Notes: generated from the sequence alone by a model not told the origin. A DNA stretch of 64,000 nt from Coleophora flavipennella (GCA_947284805.1 OX369273.1:8645501-8709500), one strand, 5' to 3'. Shown: positions 42,847-53,382, numbered from the stretch's first letter. Translations and numbers: made by a program.

Positions 42847-43372
42847 CAGTTCACATGGACAGCACCCGGTCACGAATATAACGCGAGAGTCAGCCTTCGC
42901 TCCTCTCAACCATATTAGAGGAAAAGGAACGACCTGGCTCCCGGTTTTGTTAACGGTTTTGAATATCATGTGTATTTTACTTCAAATTACATAAATGGCT
43001 CCCGGTTTTGGTTACGGTTTTAATTATCATGTCCATTTTACTTCAAATTACATAAATTATTTATGTAATACACATGTAGGTAATACAGAAGTAAAATACA
43101 CATGATATTCAAAACCGTTACCAAAACTTGAAGGCTTGAAGATATTATAGCCAGTTCCCCATTGCGTTGGGAAATATTGGTAAGCCCGCTTCCATCTTCG
43201 GCAACATCGTCACTTACCACCAGGTGAGATGTTGTCAAGGGTTTACCAATTGTAAATAAAAAAAAACCGGGAGCCGGGTAGTTCCTTTCCCTCTAATATG
43301 GTTGAGAAGGTTGAAAGGAGCGATGTCTGACTCTCGCTTTATACTCGTGACGGGTGCTCTCCGAGTGAACTG
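42847..43372. repeat. Fold-back MITE-like element with a SINE B fragment in one arm
   Basis: The left arm (ccagttcacatggacagcaccc, aacgcgagagtcag, ctcaaccatattagagg, ggctcccggttttg, cggttttgaatatcatgtg) recurs inverted in the right arm up to gagtgaactgc. The right arm is split by a SINE B 3' fragment. A direct copy of cggttttg.atatcatgt..attttacttcaaattacataaa also lies inside (42953-43050). Another copy of the terminus is at 52790-52856. 42375-42790 holds only a short phrase (aaaataggtgcaaactacac) shared with ~53055. Confidence 0.7.
43126..43266 (+). mobile_element. SINE B 3' fragment
   Basis: 5'-truncated SINE B from ttgaagatattatagccagttcccc to ttaccaattgtaaataaaaaaaaa. It is inserted in the right arm of the fold-back element. 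The left arm supplies the uninterrupted sequence. Confidence 0.8.
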
Positions 43373-43450
43373 CGAACATAATTATTATGTTTTAATTTCC
43401 TTTCTTTGTTTGAGTAAAGCACTAGTTTGAGTAAGACTCGGCAGGAAAAA

Positions 43451-43719
43451 CAATAGGGATGACGACAGCATCAGAAATAAATTATGAACTCTTGATCACT
43501 AAATTGCCCTCCTATACTTAAACTTCGGAAAACCTTACTCGTTTTGTTTGTCATCAATTTTTCGATTTTTAATTCACCAAAATCACAAAATGAGTACATA
43601 AATGACGCTGCTAAACTATGACGTCACGCTTAGGTATTTCAAACATTATTAGAACAAAATGTCGTTTTTGACAGATGATAAAAAGTAACTCAGATAACTA
43701 GCATTCGTCATCCCTATTG
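43451..43719. repeat. MITE with 15-bp terminal inverted repeats (family M)
   Basis: CAATAGGGATGACGA at 43451-43465 is perfectly mirrored by TCGTCATCCCTATTG at 43705-43719. The interior matches 10741-11135. No open frame, so non-autonomous. 43720-44090 shows nothing recognisable. Confidence 0.75.
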
Positions 43720-44090
43720 CTGGATTCGTATTATTAAAAGCCTCACCTGCAGTTAGGCCTTCAAACTCTACTCTTTCAGCAATTGTTTACTTTCCCAGCC
43801 TCGTCAGTAATGCACTATTATTAATAAATTAATTGAACTGAATATCCCAAATAAAATGCAAATCATAATGCCATCCGCTACCAGCCGGCGATAATCATTC
43901 GTGCCTAGTAATAAAACAATTAATTGAGCAATTCTTTTCACATGACGAATACGCAATACTTACTTGAATTAATATGTATTAAAACGTTCATTCGGCAAAA
44001 TTTCTGCGAACAGACGGCTTTATTGCTATAATTTTTATTGACGCGATAACGTCTTATAAATTGATGACACGGGCTGCACTCAAGAAAAAA

Positions 44091-44200
44091 TGTGACGTCA
44101 TTATCACGTTACGCTAGTGTGACGTCATTGTCGCGTTACGCCAAAGTGACGTCATTGTCTTGTTACGCCAGTGTGACGTCATTGTCACATTACGCCTAAG
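44091..44200 (+). repeat. 27-bp tandem repeat, four units, each with TGACGTCA
   Basis: TGACGTCA occurs at 44093, 44120, 44147 and 44174, exactly 27 bp apart. Each is followed by tt(a/g)tc..(g/a)ttacgcc. In reverse complement the unit (ggcgtaacN..gacaatgacgtca) parallels the gcgtaacgggacaatgagtca of the 3.5-kb direct repeats, and both regions lie next to accgactttacagacaa. TGACGTCA is the consensus CRE bound by CREB/ATF proteins. Activity is not shown. Confidence 0.85.
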
Positions 44201-44219
44201 CCGAGCGTGCATGCGAGAG

Positions 44220-44239
44220 TTGTACTTGTACAAGTACAA
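44220..44239. repeat. Perfect 20-bp palindrome
   Basis: TTGTACTTGTACAAGTACAA reads the same on both strands. It lies 20 bp after the TGACGTCA array. 44240-44340 contains gtccgaaaaccgactttacagacaac, the inverse of the 3.5-kb repeat start, and 44341-44575 is unassigned. Confidence 0.8.
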
Positions 44240-44576
44240 GCATTAGGCTTGTGACACGTTATCACGTAAAATTATCGTCCGAAAACCGACTTTACAGACA
44301 ACAGCGGGTTTTTTTTCGAGCGACGAAGGAGTGAAGGAGATATTGTGATGGCAAAAAAAATCGAAGTTGAGATATTTATGTGGATCGATTGTCCTATAAC
44401 AATAAGGTCTAAAAAAATGTGTATGTATTTAAATTTGTGTTTGTGCGTTCTTCCGGAGCTGGAGCACCTAAATCGGTCCAATAGTTTGGAAATTCTAGCT
44501 CCTGTGCGTAGTACTAAAAATCCGAGTATACAAACCCAAATTATTTGTACATTTTTCATGAAGCCAGTTCATTGCC

Positions 44577-44697
44577 ATTGATAGCCAGTTCCCCATTGCG
44601 TTGGGGAATCTTGGTTAGCCAGCTTCCATCTTCGGCAACATCGTCACTTACCACCAGTTGAGATGTTGTCAAGGGTTTACCAATTGTAAATAAAGAA
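44577..44697 (+). mobile_element. SINE B 3' fragment
   Basis: From tgatagccagttccccattgcg to ttaccaattgtaaataaag. Truncated at the same region as several other SINE B copies, without the tRNA-like head. Confidence 0.75.
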
Positions 44698-44953
44698 AAT
44701 GAAGTCTTATTTAAGTACCTAACTTTATCCTTTGTTACAAAGTAAGTGTAATATTTAACGTTGATTTGTGCAAGCCCGACCATGACAAACGGTGAAGACT
44801 TTCTGAGAAAGTATGCACAGCATGGCTGCACAATTGATGATCATTGTTTCAGCAGATATCAATATGAATATGAAATTGATTGTATACCCTTGTAGAATGT
44901 TGGTAAAGATAGTTTCGCTTTCGCCGAAACGTCACAATTTTACAATATAGCGA

Positions 44954-45111
44954 CTTACAGTAGCGCAACGAATGTACTTACGCAGAGCAACGGAAGGGTA
45001 CTTGCGGGGCAACGGGCGGCGGGGCAGGCTGACTACGACTACAGGCTAGTATGCTAGTACCTACGCCGGTGGCGGCATCGTGCGACATCAAAGGCGTTGC
45101 GCTACTGTAAG
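44954..45111. repeat. MITE-like element with perfect 17-bp terminal inverted repeats
   Basis: CTTACAGTAGCGCAACG (44954-44970) is exactly mirrored at 45095-45111. The 158-bp element is GC-rich inside (ggggcaacgggcggcggggc). No target duplication could be set. Confidence 0.7.
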
Positions 45112-45190
45112 CCATATCGTAATACTGTGTTTAATTTTTATTAATCGACAGTAATGTAAGACTGTCACGCAACACGTTGAACTTGTTATA

Positions 45191-45850
45191 AAGCCGGCCA
45201 AGTGCGACTCTTCACGAAAGTATAACAATGGTACCTATTCATTTCATACAAAAGACAACAACGCGAGCAACAGAAAAACACTATATTTTTAGTAAAGTAA
45301 TAGCGTTCACATCAGAGTTCAACCTATAACTGATTCTTCCTTAATTAAAAGTTCTCCTTCATAAAAAAAACTATGTATGTACGGCTGGCCCCATCCCATA
45401 GCCATTTCTACTCTGAACCCGGGGGAATTTTTACCCCACCTCACTATTTATCAGCCTCCTGAGACGCGTGAGGGACAGAATGAGTGATAGGGCCTCACTG
45501 AGGGCTTCGAAGGACAAGAGGTGACGTGGGGTCAGCTGTTACACAAAAACCTTGCATTTATATTGATTACTTAGGGGATTGCAATTTTATACATGTTTTT
45601 GATGTTAACCATTTTTCCTCTTGCTTTTCAGCAATCTGTGGTAGTGAAATCTTTGAGAGTGATTTCGCAAAAAGGACGGAAGTGTGTAACAGGAAATGCG
45701 TTTTTTCAGTCACGAAGGCCATTGAAACTTGGCAATGCGGCCTTATGCGAGGCCGGAGGCCGGATGCTGGAAGGCTGGAGGGTTTTTTACTTATGTCAGA
45801 TGTTACACAGGAGATGCGACTATTGTAAGTCTCGCTCGTTTTAATTTTTA
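45191..45850. repeat. Family L-related dispersed repeat, rearranged
   Basis: The phrase gccggccaagtgcgactc near 45193 and the stretch ~45615-45720 (agcaatctgtggtagtg..gagagtgatttcgcaaaaaggacggaag..gtgtaacaggaaatgcgttttttcag) match parts of 20225-20345. Positions 45380-45530 are unassigned. The overlapping frames 45526-45860 are not supported. Confidence 0.4.
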
Positions 45851-45910
45851 TCGATGTCACGCTTAATGACTTAAGGAGATCCTTCTACCTAACTAGCGCC
45901 GTCGGCAGTT

Positions 45911-46192
45911 CATCATCATCATATCAGCCGAAAATCTTCCACTGCTGGACAAAGGCCTCCCCACAGGATTTCCACGACGACCGGTCCTGTGTTGCAAAGT
46001 AACCGACATAGCTCACAGAATCGCTAAATTGAAATGGCAGTGGGCAGGGCACATAGCTCGTAGAACAGATGGCCATTGGGGCAGTAAAGCTCTCGAGTGG
46101 CAACTGCGCACCGGAAAACGTATCGTTGTCAGATCTCTCACGCGGTGGACCGACGATCTGGCGAAGATCGTGGGAAGGCGATGGATGCGTCA
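45911..46192 (-). mobile_element. RTE copy with 5' inversion (second example)
   Basis: Positions 45911-45995 are the RTE 3' end in minus orientation (catcatcatcatatcagccgaaa..). Positions 45996-46192 are internal RTE sequence in plus orientation, readable as DIAHRIAKLKWQWAGHIARR and then RWTDDLAKI. GCAGTT at 45905-45910 and 46193-46198 may be a short target duplication. The break points differ from those at 35.9 kb, so this is an independent event. Confidence 0.75.
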
Positions 46193-46266
46193 GCAGTTAA
46201 AAATTAATAACTCGTTAAGTACATCGCCGAAATAATGACGAAAATGATGAATAAATACTTTAGTTT

Positions 46267-46582
46267 CATCATATCAGGTCATATACGTCCCCACCAAGCG
46301 ACTTGAGCCTGCCCTGCATAGGGCAATCGGGCCTAAATAGGGCACTCGGGCCTAAATCGACCACGTGGGCCCAGTGTGAATTGGTCGACTTCGCACACAA
46401 CCTTCGAGTTTCTTCGCAGGCGTGTGCAGGTTTCCTCACGATGTTTTCCTTCACCGTAAAAGCATCGGATAAACGTACATATGAAATTGAAATTTGAAAA
46501 CACATTGGTACGCGGCAGGATTAGAACCACGACCTCCCGGACAGGAGGTAGCGGCCCTTGCCATTACGGCACCGACGCTCTC
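46267..46582 (-). mobile_element. SINE A, full-length
   Basis: Inverted SINE A with tail catcatatcaggtcat, a small internal duplication (gcaatcgggcctaaa..gcactcgggcctaaa), B-box-complement-like ggattagaacc and head complement gccattacggcaccgacgc. Confidence 0.8.
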
Positions 46583-46929
46583 GACTGTAGTTTATTTTGA
46601 AACTATTAACTCGTGTGAAACAGATACGATTAGTGCTACAAGTGGCCACTATTTGTTCTTATGCTATCTGTAACTACAGCAAACTACATATATTAAAACT
46701 GTTTATGATTCTGTTTCCTTTCTAATTAATTTAAGATGAAGGTTCTTGCCATAATTTAACAAAATAATGTAACACAGATGATGTTTTTTTTAAAAAAATA
46801 CAATTTGGCGTACACACCCGCGTTTGTGAGCGCGACAACTCTAGGATTAAATTGAAATTAAAAATTCATGATAATAAGTGTTTGTTTTCAGGCACATTTA
46901 CAGTCTCAAAAAACATTCAAAATAAAATT

Positions 46930-47370
46930 ATTTAATTAAATATAGTTTAAAAAAGAACTAAAAAACACTCTTTTAAAGCACACCAAACTAAAAAGTGAAA
47001 AATAATTCTTAATATAAGCTGAAAACAAAAATGAATGAAAAATACTAGTGTTATTGTAACATAACACAGGGAATCCTACTTTGGGGCCAGGTGACCATGT
47101 GTGATTTGTCCCAGAATATTTATTATTATTTATTTATTTATTTATTGTAAAAAAGCGTGAGGCGCTTTGTGCCATATTATTCGTATATCGAGTGCCCCAC
47201 TATACTTATTTTTCAATTTTTAGTTCAGGATAGTGATATAAACTTATAAATTAATGTATTGTCACTGATTCTCGATAAACGTACTAAGTTTGAATTAAAT
47301 CTGTCCGTTTAAAGTGGGTCAAAATCGACTGCAAAGGAGTCCGTTACAAACATACAAACATACATACAGG
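46930..47370. repeat. Relative of the 4.3-kb fold-back repeat
   Basis: Shares tttaaagcacaccaaactaaaaagtgaaaa, aagctgaaaacaaaaatga, gcgtgaggcgctttgtgccatatt and tttgaattaaatctgtccg..aaagtgggtcaaaatcga with 4100-4430. A ttatttatttatttatttat microsatellite lies at ~47128-47147. Confidence 0.55.
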
Positions 47371-47946
47371 TGAAGCTAATAAAGGCGTGATAAAAAAATA
47401 GATAGGTGTACAGTTAACAGATAGTAATATATATTTTTTCAAGTCATGTAAACAAATTATAACATTAACAATATAACAATTGCTTAGGTATCTACAACTT
47501 TCCTTTTTTTTTTGAAAAACACTCAATTGTTTCTTCAAAATAAATATCTATGTTACTTTAAGCGATTTAACAATATTTCTTTTTCTAAGGGAAACTTCTT
47601 AAGAATTTATACACAATGATTCCGAGATTAAAGTTCCCTCTGTAAATAGTTTGCAGGACACTTTTCCTAATAGGGTCGCCTTTGTGATTTTGGAGGTACA
47701 TGTAAAAGGCCTGTAAAAAAAGGGTTTTATACATTTTCATACTAGTGTGCCTAATACAAAAAATCGTATCGTCCATTTAAGGCTTTCTGAAATATTTGTT
47801 TGATTATATTGAAACTTTAATACCTACATCTTGCTCACTGATATACTTTTGTAACTAACACAAAAAATAGTATCGTCTTTTGAAGGCTTCTGAAATCTTT
47901 GCCTGATTATAATTAAATTTTAGTACATCTTGCTCACTGATATACT

Positions 47947-48699
47947 TGTGGCGGCAAATTCAGTAACCCTCCATTAAACCTCAGTACAAGCTACGAGAGG
48001 ACAAATTAAATACGATAGCTGGAACGCGCTATTAACGCATACCAACGTACCACTTCGCCTGACGGAGATATTTCCCTTTGCTCTCAAAGAGTAGGAACAC
48101 GCCGTTCCTGCAGTGGTGACCCCGACGTAATCACAACCAATGCTGCTTCATTCAACTATCATCACGATACTTCAACACCAAGCCTCCAGCCGGTAAACCA
48201 AGCCTCAGCAGCACAGCAGTCGCATCGCACCGAAGTTTAATCAGGACCATCGCAACCAGATGCCGAGTTTCCTGGCCTGCTACTTCTTCTTCAGGGAGCA
48301 GCAAGTTGTTGGCAGCCACACGCTAATTCTGCGCGCATAACCTGCTTTCCTTGCCATAACGCCTGACGCCTGCCTCCATCCCGACTTACAGTGGACATCG
48401 GCCTGGCACATGCATATCGTACCGACTTACCGAGGATGACGTCACTTGCGACTTTAGACTGCCAGCTCAAATTGGATCGACCTCCAGTCTCGGAGGGCGA
48501 GTGATGAGGCGGCAACTGTAGTAACCCGCCATTGAACCTCAATACAAACGACGAGAGGAAAAATGAAATATTAACATTAGAACGCGCTATTAACATTTCT
48601 TTAGCACTGAGTATAAATACCAGTACAAATCATCAAGGATTGGTGCACGGCCGGTCCCCAGGCATACCACCTCGCCTGGCGGAGATATCCATTCTTACA
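47947..48699 (+). mobile_element. Small non-autonomous LTR element (TRIM-like) with TSD
   Basis: The left LTR 47947-48112 (tgtggcggcaaattcagtaacc...gttcctgca) and the right LTR 48505-48699 (tgaggcggcaactgtagtaacc...attcttaca) are similar but each has its own deletions. A primer-binding-like tggtgaccccgacgt (48114-48128) follows the left LTR and a purine-rich cggagggcgag (48491-48501) precedes the right. TACT at 47943-47946 recurs at 48700-48703. The ~390-bp interior has no gag or pol. The primer-binding phrase recalls insect Ty3/gypsy-type elements (inference). The right LTR contains gagtataaatac as a possible TATA box. Confidence 0.75.
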
Positions 48700-49164
48700 T
48701 ACTTATGTAACTTACACAAAAATTGTGTCATCTTTTTATGGGTTCTGAAATCTTTGTCGGATTAAAATGAAATTTAAGTATATCTTGCTCTCTGATATAC
48801 TTATGTAACTGACACAAAAAAACGTATCGTCTTTTGAAGGTTTCTGATATTTTTTCTGATTTTAATGAAATTTTAGCACAGTCATCTTGCTCACTGATAT
48901 ACTTATGAGTATGTAGCTAACACATAAAATCGTATCACCTTTTGAAGGCTTCCGAAATCTTTGTCTGATTTTAATAAGATTTTAGTACATCTTGCTCACT
49001 GCTATACTTAATTGTAACTAATACAAAAGTCGTATCGTCTTTTGAAGGCTTCTGAAATCTTTGTCTGATTTTAATAAAATTTTAGTACATCTTGATACTT
49101 ATGTAACTAACACAAAAGTCGTATCATCTTTTCAAGGCTTCTGAAATCTTTGTTTGATAGTTTT

Positions 49165-49343
49165 TTTTTTATTCACAATTGGTAAACCCTTGACAACATC
49201 TCACGGTAAGTGACGATGTTGCCGAAGATGGAAGCGGGCTTACCAAGATTCCCCAACGCAATGGGGAACTGGCTATCTTATCTTCATGCCGGAACACACC
49301 AATGATATCAACATTGATATTTGGCGGCAAGGCTTAGATAAGA
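49165..49343 (-). mobile_element. SINE B, 5'-truncated, in the tandem array
   Basis: Inverted SINE B from the poly(A) side (tttttttttattcacaattgg) to ggcggcaaggcttagataag. The tRNA-like head is absent. A few bases (ggtgg in acctggtggtaag) are deleted near 49205. Confidence 0.8.
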
Positions 49344-49577
49344 ATGAAATTTTAGTACATCCTGCTCACTGATATACTTATGTAAGTAACAAAAAAATCG
49401 TATCGTCTTTTGAAGGCTTACTGAGATCTTTGTCTGATTATAATGGCACTTAAACACTTCAGAATTATATCTCTTCCTAAGCAATCAGTTACAGAGCTTT
49501 CTTACTACGAGAACGTGGGCATTGGCAATTGCTCAGTGAGATAGAACACGAATTTATTGCATGATAATATTACTTCC

Positions 49578-49690
49578 AGGTCGCTGTTTCCTCAGTTGGC
49601 CTCAGTCGGAAAGACCCCAGGGCCAGATAAAATTCCCGCATTAGTGCCACGCCGTTTGACTAAGAACTTCTAAGTATAGCATGCATCTTA
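49578..49690 (+). pseudogene. LINE reverse-transcriptase fragment
   Basis: The translation SVGKTPGPDKIPALVPRRL is the conserved K-x-PGPD-x-IPA region at the N-terminal edge of many non-LTR reverse transcriptases. A stop follows after ~10 residues. Different from the RTE family, whose equivalent reads NKAPGDDGITAEL. Confidence 0.55.
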
Positions 49691-50028
49691 CTAATTCACT
49701 GACTGACCAAAAGGTAAATAATGTAGTCATAGAAATCAAATATGAAACTGTATTATTGTCCCACTTGTTCGGAAATTGCTTTAAATATTTTAAAAAACAG
49801 GCTACTTAAGTGTGAGTCAGATTCACGCACTGAGGATTCCGAACCACCACACCTTTCTGTACAAGAATAACAGGCTTTAAATGGTACGTTTTCATTTCCA
49901 ACAAAGGCATCAACGCGAGCGACATGTTTTTTTTTTAAATTCAGTTTCGACTTCTTGGTACTTAAATCACACCAGGTTTCACTTTTATAACTTTTACGAT
50001 AAACAAACAAACAGAAAAAAAAACGGCT

Positions 50029-50474
50029 TTAATACCATAGACCACATACATACGCTGCAGAAGATTATACAGAAGACCAAAGAATACAATCAGCCACTAT
50101 GCTTAGCGTTCGTGGATTATGACAAAGCCTTTGATTCAGTTGAAACTTGGGCTGTGTAACAGTCTCTCCAGCGGTGCCAAATTGACTATCGATATATCGA
50201 GGTACTGAAGTGTTTGTATGAAACCTAATCGGTTCATCTCCAGGACCAAAACTCGGAACCTATCCGGCTGCAGCGAGGGGTGAGACAAGACGACGTAACC
50301 ACCCTGGAAGATGTTTTTAAGCTTTTGGACTTTTGTCATCAAAACCAACAGCGAGTACATCACCCACCTCCGATTCACTGACGATATCGTGGTCATGACT
50401 GAGACTATGGACGACTTAGGCACAATGGCCTCATAAGAGCCTCTCAACAAGTAGGTCTTAGAATAAACATGACA
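50029..50474 (+). pseudogene. RTE reverse-transcriptase relic
   Basis: Covers residues ~637-790 of the RTE protein with frameshifts and gaps. IDHIHTLQKIIQKT and LAFVDYDKAFDSVE are clear up to a stop at ~50157. Further on, HRGVRQ-like and FADD-region remnants (the latter changed to F-T-D-D) can be followed. Dead copy. Confidence 0.75.
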
Positions 50475-50705
50475 TGAATTCTCGTTCTTCGTCTTCCGCC
50501 ATGTTTGTCGTCCGGTACGAAAATGACCGAAACGATTGTCAATGACTTATCGAAACGATCAATCGCCTGCTTCAATGGCAGCTGTCAATGAGCGTCAATC
50601 AAAGTTACCGTCAATTGCCTTCAATCGCGTAGTTGCGATTGACAATCGCATCAATTGCATTCCTAAACGTTCAATTGCGATTGTCAATCACGTAGAATTG
50701 ACTTA
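50475..50705. repeat. CAATTG/GATTGAC-rich degenerate repeat
   Basis: The phrases gattgtcaatga, gatcaatcg, cgtcaatc, tcaattgc and gcgattgacaatcgc recur in both orientations over ~200 bp. Probably the interior of a fold-back MITE. It shares ccgccatgttt with 60.85 kb (inverted). 50706-50890 holds an 8-bp GC hairpin (cgagaggc/gcctctcg, 50729-50759) but nothing else recognisable. Confidence 0.45.
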
Positions 50706-51075
50706 CCAGGACTCCCAATCCGTTAATACGAGAGGCAGCGGACTATTCCCCGCCTCTCGAACTATCTAGTTATATGGTCCGTAGACCAAGACACGTACTG
50801 CCTCCTGGCAGCTCAGGGAGGATATAGGCACAGGGCTGTTAGTCCCACATAACCAGTACAGCCGGCCAGGCAGCACACTGTACACTTGCTTTTGTAATAT
50901 ATATTGATTAATTTTATTTTAATAGTATATCATCACATCTCTGATGTGTTTTGACTTTTTTAATTATAGTAGTATTTTTTTCAGATATGGGTGTTTTCAG
51001 GACTAAAGTAAAGAAAAACAAATATCACTTATTTAAGTTTTTTTAAATTTGTTAATTTTTTACCCTTTATATTTT

Positions 51076-51365
51076 GAAGTGAAACTTCTATATAGACGGG
51101 GGGGTATGAAGACTCTTTCTGTCACGAAAAAGCGTTACGGCCGCTTGGAGACGATATATAGCGTGGTGAAAGGCGACAGTGGACAGTATGCTTTGGTGGC
51201 GGAGGGATATTTTTTTAAATATTTTTTTTTTCTGAAATCTTTTTTAATGTTTTTGTTTAAAATATATTATTTTAAATTTATTTTTTTTAATTATTTTATT
51301 ATTGTTTTTTTTTTCGGAAATATTGTCCCATGAAGTTATACTTCTACTATGTGTCCCAGCACACA
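51076..51365 (+). repeat. Dispersed repeat (family H), copy 2
   Basis: It begins aagtgaaacttctatatagacgggg, continues ctgtcacgaaaaagcgttacggccgc, then AT-rich filler, and ends gaagttatacttctactatgtgtcccagcacac. It is the inverse match of 32786-33012. Both ends carry a related gaagtgaaacttc motif in opposite orientation. 51366-51784 shows nothing recognisable. Confidence 0.6.
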
Positions 51366-51784
51366 TTTATTTTTTTCTTTACATAATAAAGCCCTTGCCA
51401 ATACGCACATTTTTAATATTATTAATTACAATACACCAAATACTATGACATTAATCGCCATTTTTGTTGAAAAAGCTAATGAAAATACGTTTTTAAAGTT
51501 AAAATTATTAGACGAGTGCATAATTCATCCAGCCCAGTCTATCCACATTGAATCAGATATGCTTTAGAAAGAAAGTTATGTAAAGGGATAACCCATTCCC
51601 GGCCGGGCTTAAACGATCGTGCGTTCAAAATACAAACTAGTTTGAACCTTATTATACACGCTAGTAATTTTCTCATAATTATATAAATTACTTTTATAAA
51701 ATTTAAAAATCTTTACTTTTTAAGATCTTTTTTTTTAAGATTGGTAGATTTTTTTATTATTTAAAAAAAGTTTATGTATGTTAA

Positions 51785-51945
51785 TTAAATGACAGTAATG
51801 TATAAGGCACACCCAGGACACTTTATGACAACCAAAAGGTAACCAATCTGCCTCAATCTGGGTGACGAGGGGGTGAGGTCGCAATCTAGAGAGCGGCATG
51901 GAGTGTCCATACTGTATGTTAGTACTTATATATATATACTTTAGT
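51785..51945 (-). repeat. Dispersed repeat (family D), copy 2
   Basis: Inverse of 30818-30990 and 56545-56765 (cacacccaggacacttt, tctgggtgacgagggggtgaggtcgc, agagagcggcatggagtgtccatactg), ending in tatatatatactttag. Confidence 0.7.
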
Positions 51946-52202
51946 ATAGGTGTAACTACTGTGACAATATAGTTCATTTAAAGAATACATTCACTTTATT
52001 ATCCGGCCTGAAAGGGATAACATGAAAAGGCAATATAAGATGCAAACGAGGGTGAGTTAAATGGACGGCCCGTTAAGCAAGCATGCATATCTGGTGCAGC
52101 AACCATTAGGAGCTCTTAAATCTACATGGTCGTCGCATTTACTTTTTGTGAATTTGGGCAGTACTTGAATTACTAACTTGTATTTGTATGTACATACATA
52201 AT

Positions 52203-52256
52203 TCAGGGTAGGCTCGAGCCCCACGGTGGGGCAGTATATAAGCTGATATGATGATG
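52203..52256 (+). mobile_element. SINE A 3' tip
   Basis: Only ~54 bp of SINE A: attcagggtaggctcgagcc, then a g-rich stretch and ataagctgatatgatgatg. Confidence 0.7.
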
Positions 52257-52439
52257 ATTTGTAATTAAATACTCATAATATGAAATGTATTTTGTAACTT
52301 GTATTTTAAATATTCCTTTGTTTTTTTATTTTTTTTATTTTCCAATTTCAAAACACTAGCACCACATTCAAGAACAGAATCGAAAGACACGCCTATTTAT
52401 TTAAAAATTCTAGATTTTTAATTAAACTAATCTTAGCCT

Positions 52440-52705
52440 AGTTGCACAAACCACAGCAAGCTTTTCGAGCTAAACCAATGCTTGCACCAGAAATTACGCT
52501 AGCTAACCTCGAAATCCACTAGGAGCTAAGCTAAGCAAATTTAAGCATAAGTAGCTAGATCGCTTCACTGAACGTAGATCTCTAACCAAACCGAACCCGT
52601 AATCTTTGATGATTTAGTTTAGCTTAGCTCTCAGTGGATTCTGCGCTTAAATTAACTGCGCAAGCGTATGCAGCTAAATGTAATTAGTGCTTAGTATCTG
52701 CTCCA
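52440..52705. repeat. Inverted-repeat element rich in AGCTAA
   Basis: The phrase atccactaggagctaagctaa (~52514-52534) is mirrored by ttagcttagctctcagtggat (~52619-52639). Many agctaa/ttagct phrases lie around these. MITE-like and non-coding. Confidence 0.55.
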
Positions 52706-52789
52706 CTGGTTACTATTAATTAAGCTCTCCCCCCCCAACATGGCAGAAAAAACGACTAGTTTTCTAGCTAATGTGCGGTAGCTGGTATG

Positions 52790-52856
52790 TATGGCGCGAT
52801 GGCGGACTCTCGCGTTATTATACTCGTGACAGGGTGCTGTCCGTGTGAACTGACCT
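52790..52856. repeat. Terminal fragment of the 42.85-kb fold-back family
   Basis: The stretch ggactctcgcgttattatactcgtgacagggtgctgtccgtgtgaactg matches the right end of 42847-43372. No partner arm was found nearby. 52857-53150 shows nothing recognisable apart from a phrase shared with 42.65 kb. Confidence 0.6.
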
Positions 52857-53149
52857 ACTCTTGTCAAAGATATCAATGACATTCAATGATTTTTATGTAT
52901 AACTTTTCGTGTCATATTGTTTTCATGTTCTAATGACAATTACTGTTGTTTATTTCAAGAATTGATTTTTGACATTATTAACTAATGATTATTTATTTCT
53001 CGAGTTTTAACAAATTAAATTATGTTATTATTATTTTATGATCATCAGAAAGAGTGTAATTTGCACCTATTTTGAATAAAAAAAAGTATCTAATTTATTT
53101 TTAGTCTGTATTTTTGTAAATTTCCAGGTCTGATATGTGTCTAAAGGTG

Positions 53150-53382
53150 TAAAAAAATTGGTGTAGATCCCGTTAACTGGGGCTCCTACTCACCAAACTG
53201 AACAACTTTTGTTCTACAAGTTTGCTGAAATCGGGAAAAAATTTTGATCCCTTCATAGATATGAAGCGTCGAAATTATTTTTTTTGCGATTTGACTATGG
53301 GTTCCTTGAAAAAAGTTGTTCAGTATGTTGAGTAGAAGCCCCAGTTGACAGATCCTACACCATTTTTTTTACACCATGTATA
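53150..53382. repeat. Fold-back MITE-like element (family K)
   Basis: Left end aaaattggtgtagatcccgttaactggggc..ctcaccaaactgaacaacttttgtt. Right end aaaaaagttgttcagtatgttgagtagaagccccagttgacagatcctacacc. Inverted arms of ~65 bp. Confidence 0.7.

Larger units (their letters stand above)
47735..49450 (+). repeat. ~100-bp tandem array with two nested insertions
   Basis: Units read cgtatcgtcttttgaaggct, tctgaaatctttgtctgatta, aatgaaattttagtacatct, tgctcactgatatacttatg. About eight units are visible, starting near 47787, 47889, 48744, 48842, 48951, 49048, 49140 and 49426. An LTR element (47947-48699) and a SINE B fragment (49165-49343) interrupt it. Units are diverged, so the array is old. Non-coding. 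Confidence 0.8.

Noticed and set aside
51049..51333. 94-codon plus-strand frame rich in Phe/Leu, possible membrane protein
   Set aside because: Its hydrophobic half is a T-rich low-complexity stretch inside the family H dispersed repeat. The other copy (32.8-33.0 kb) does not keep it.
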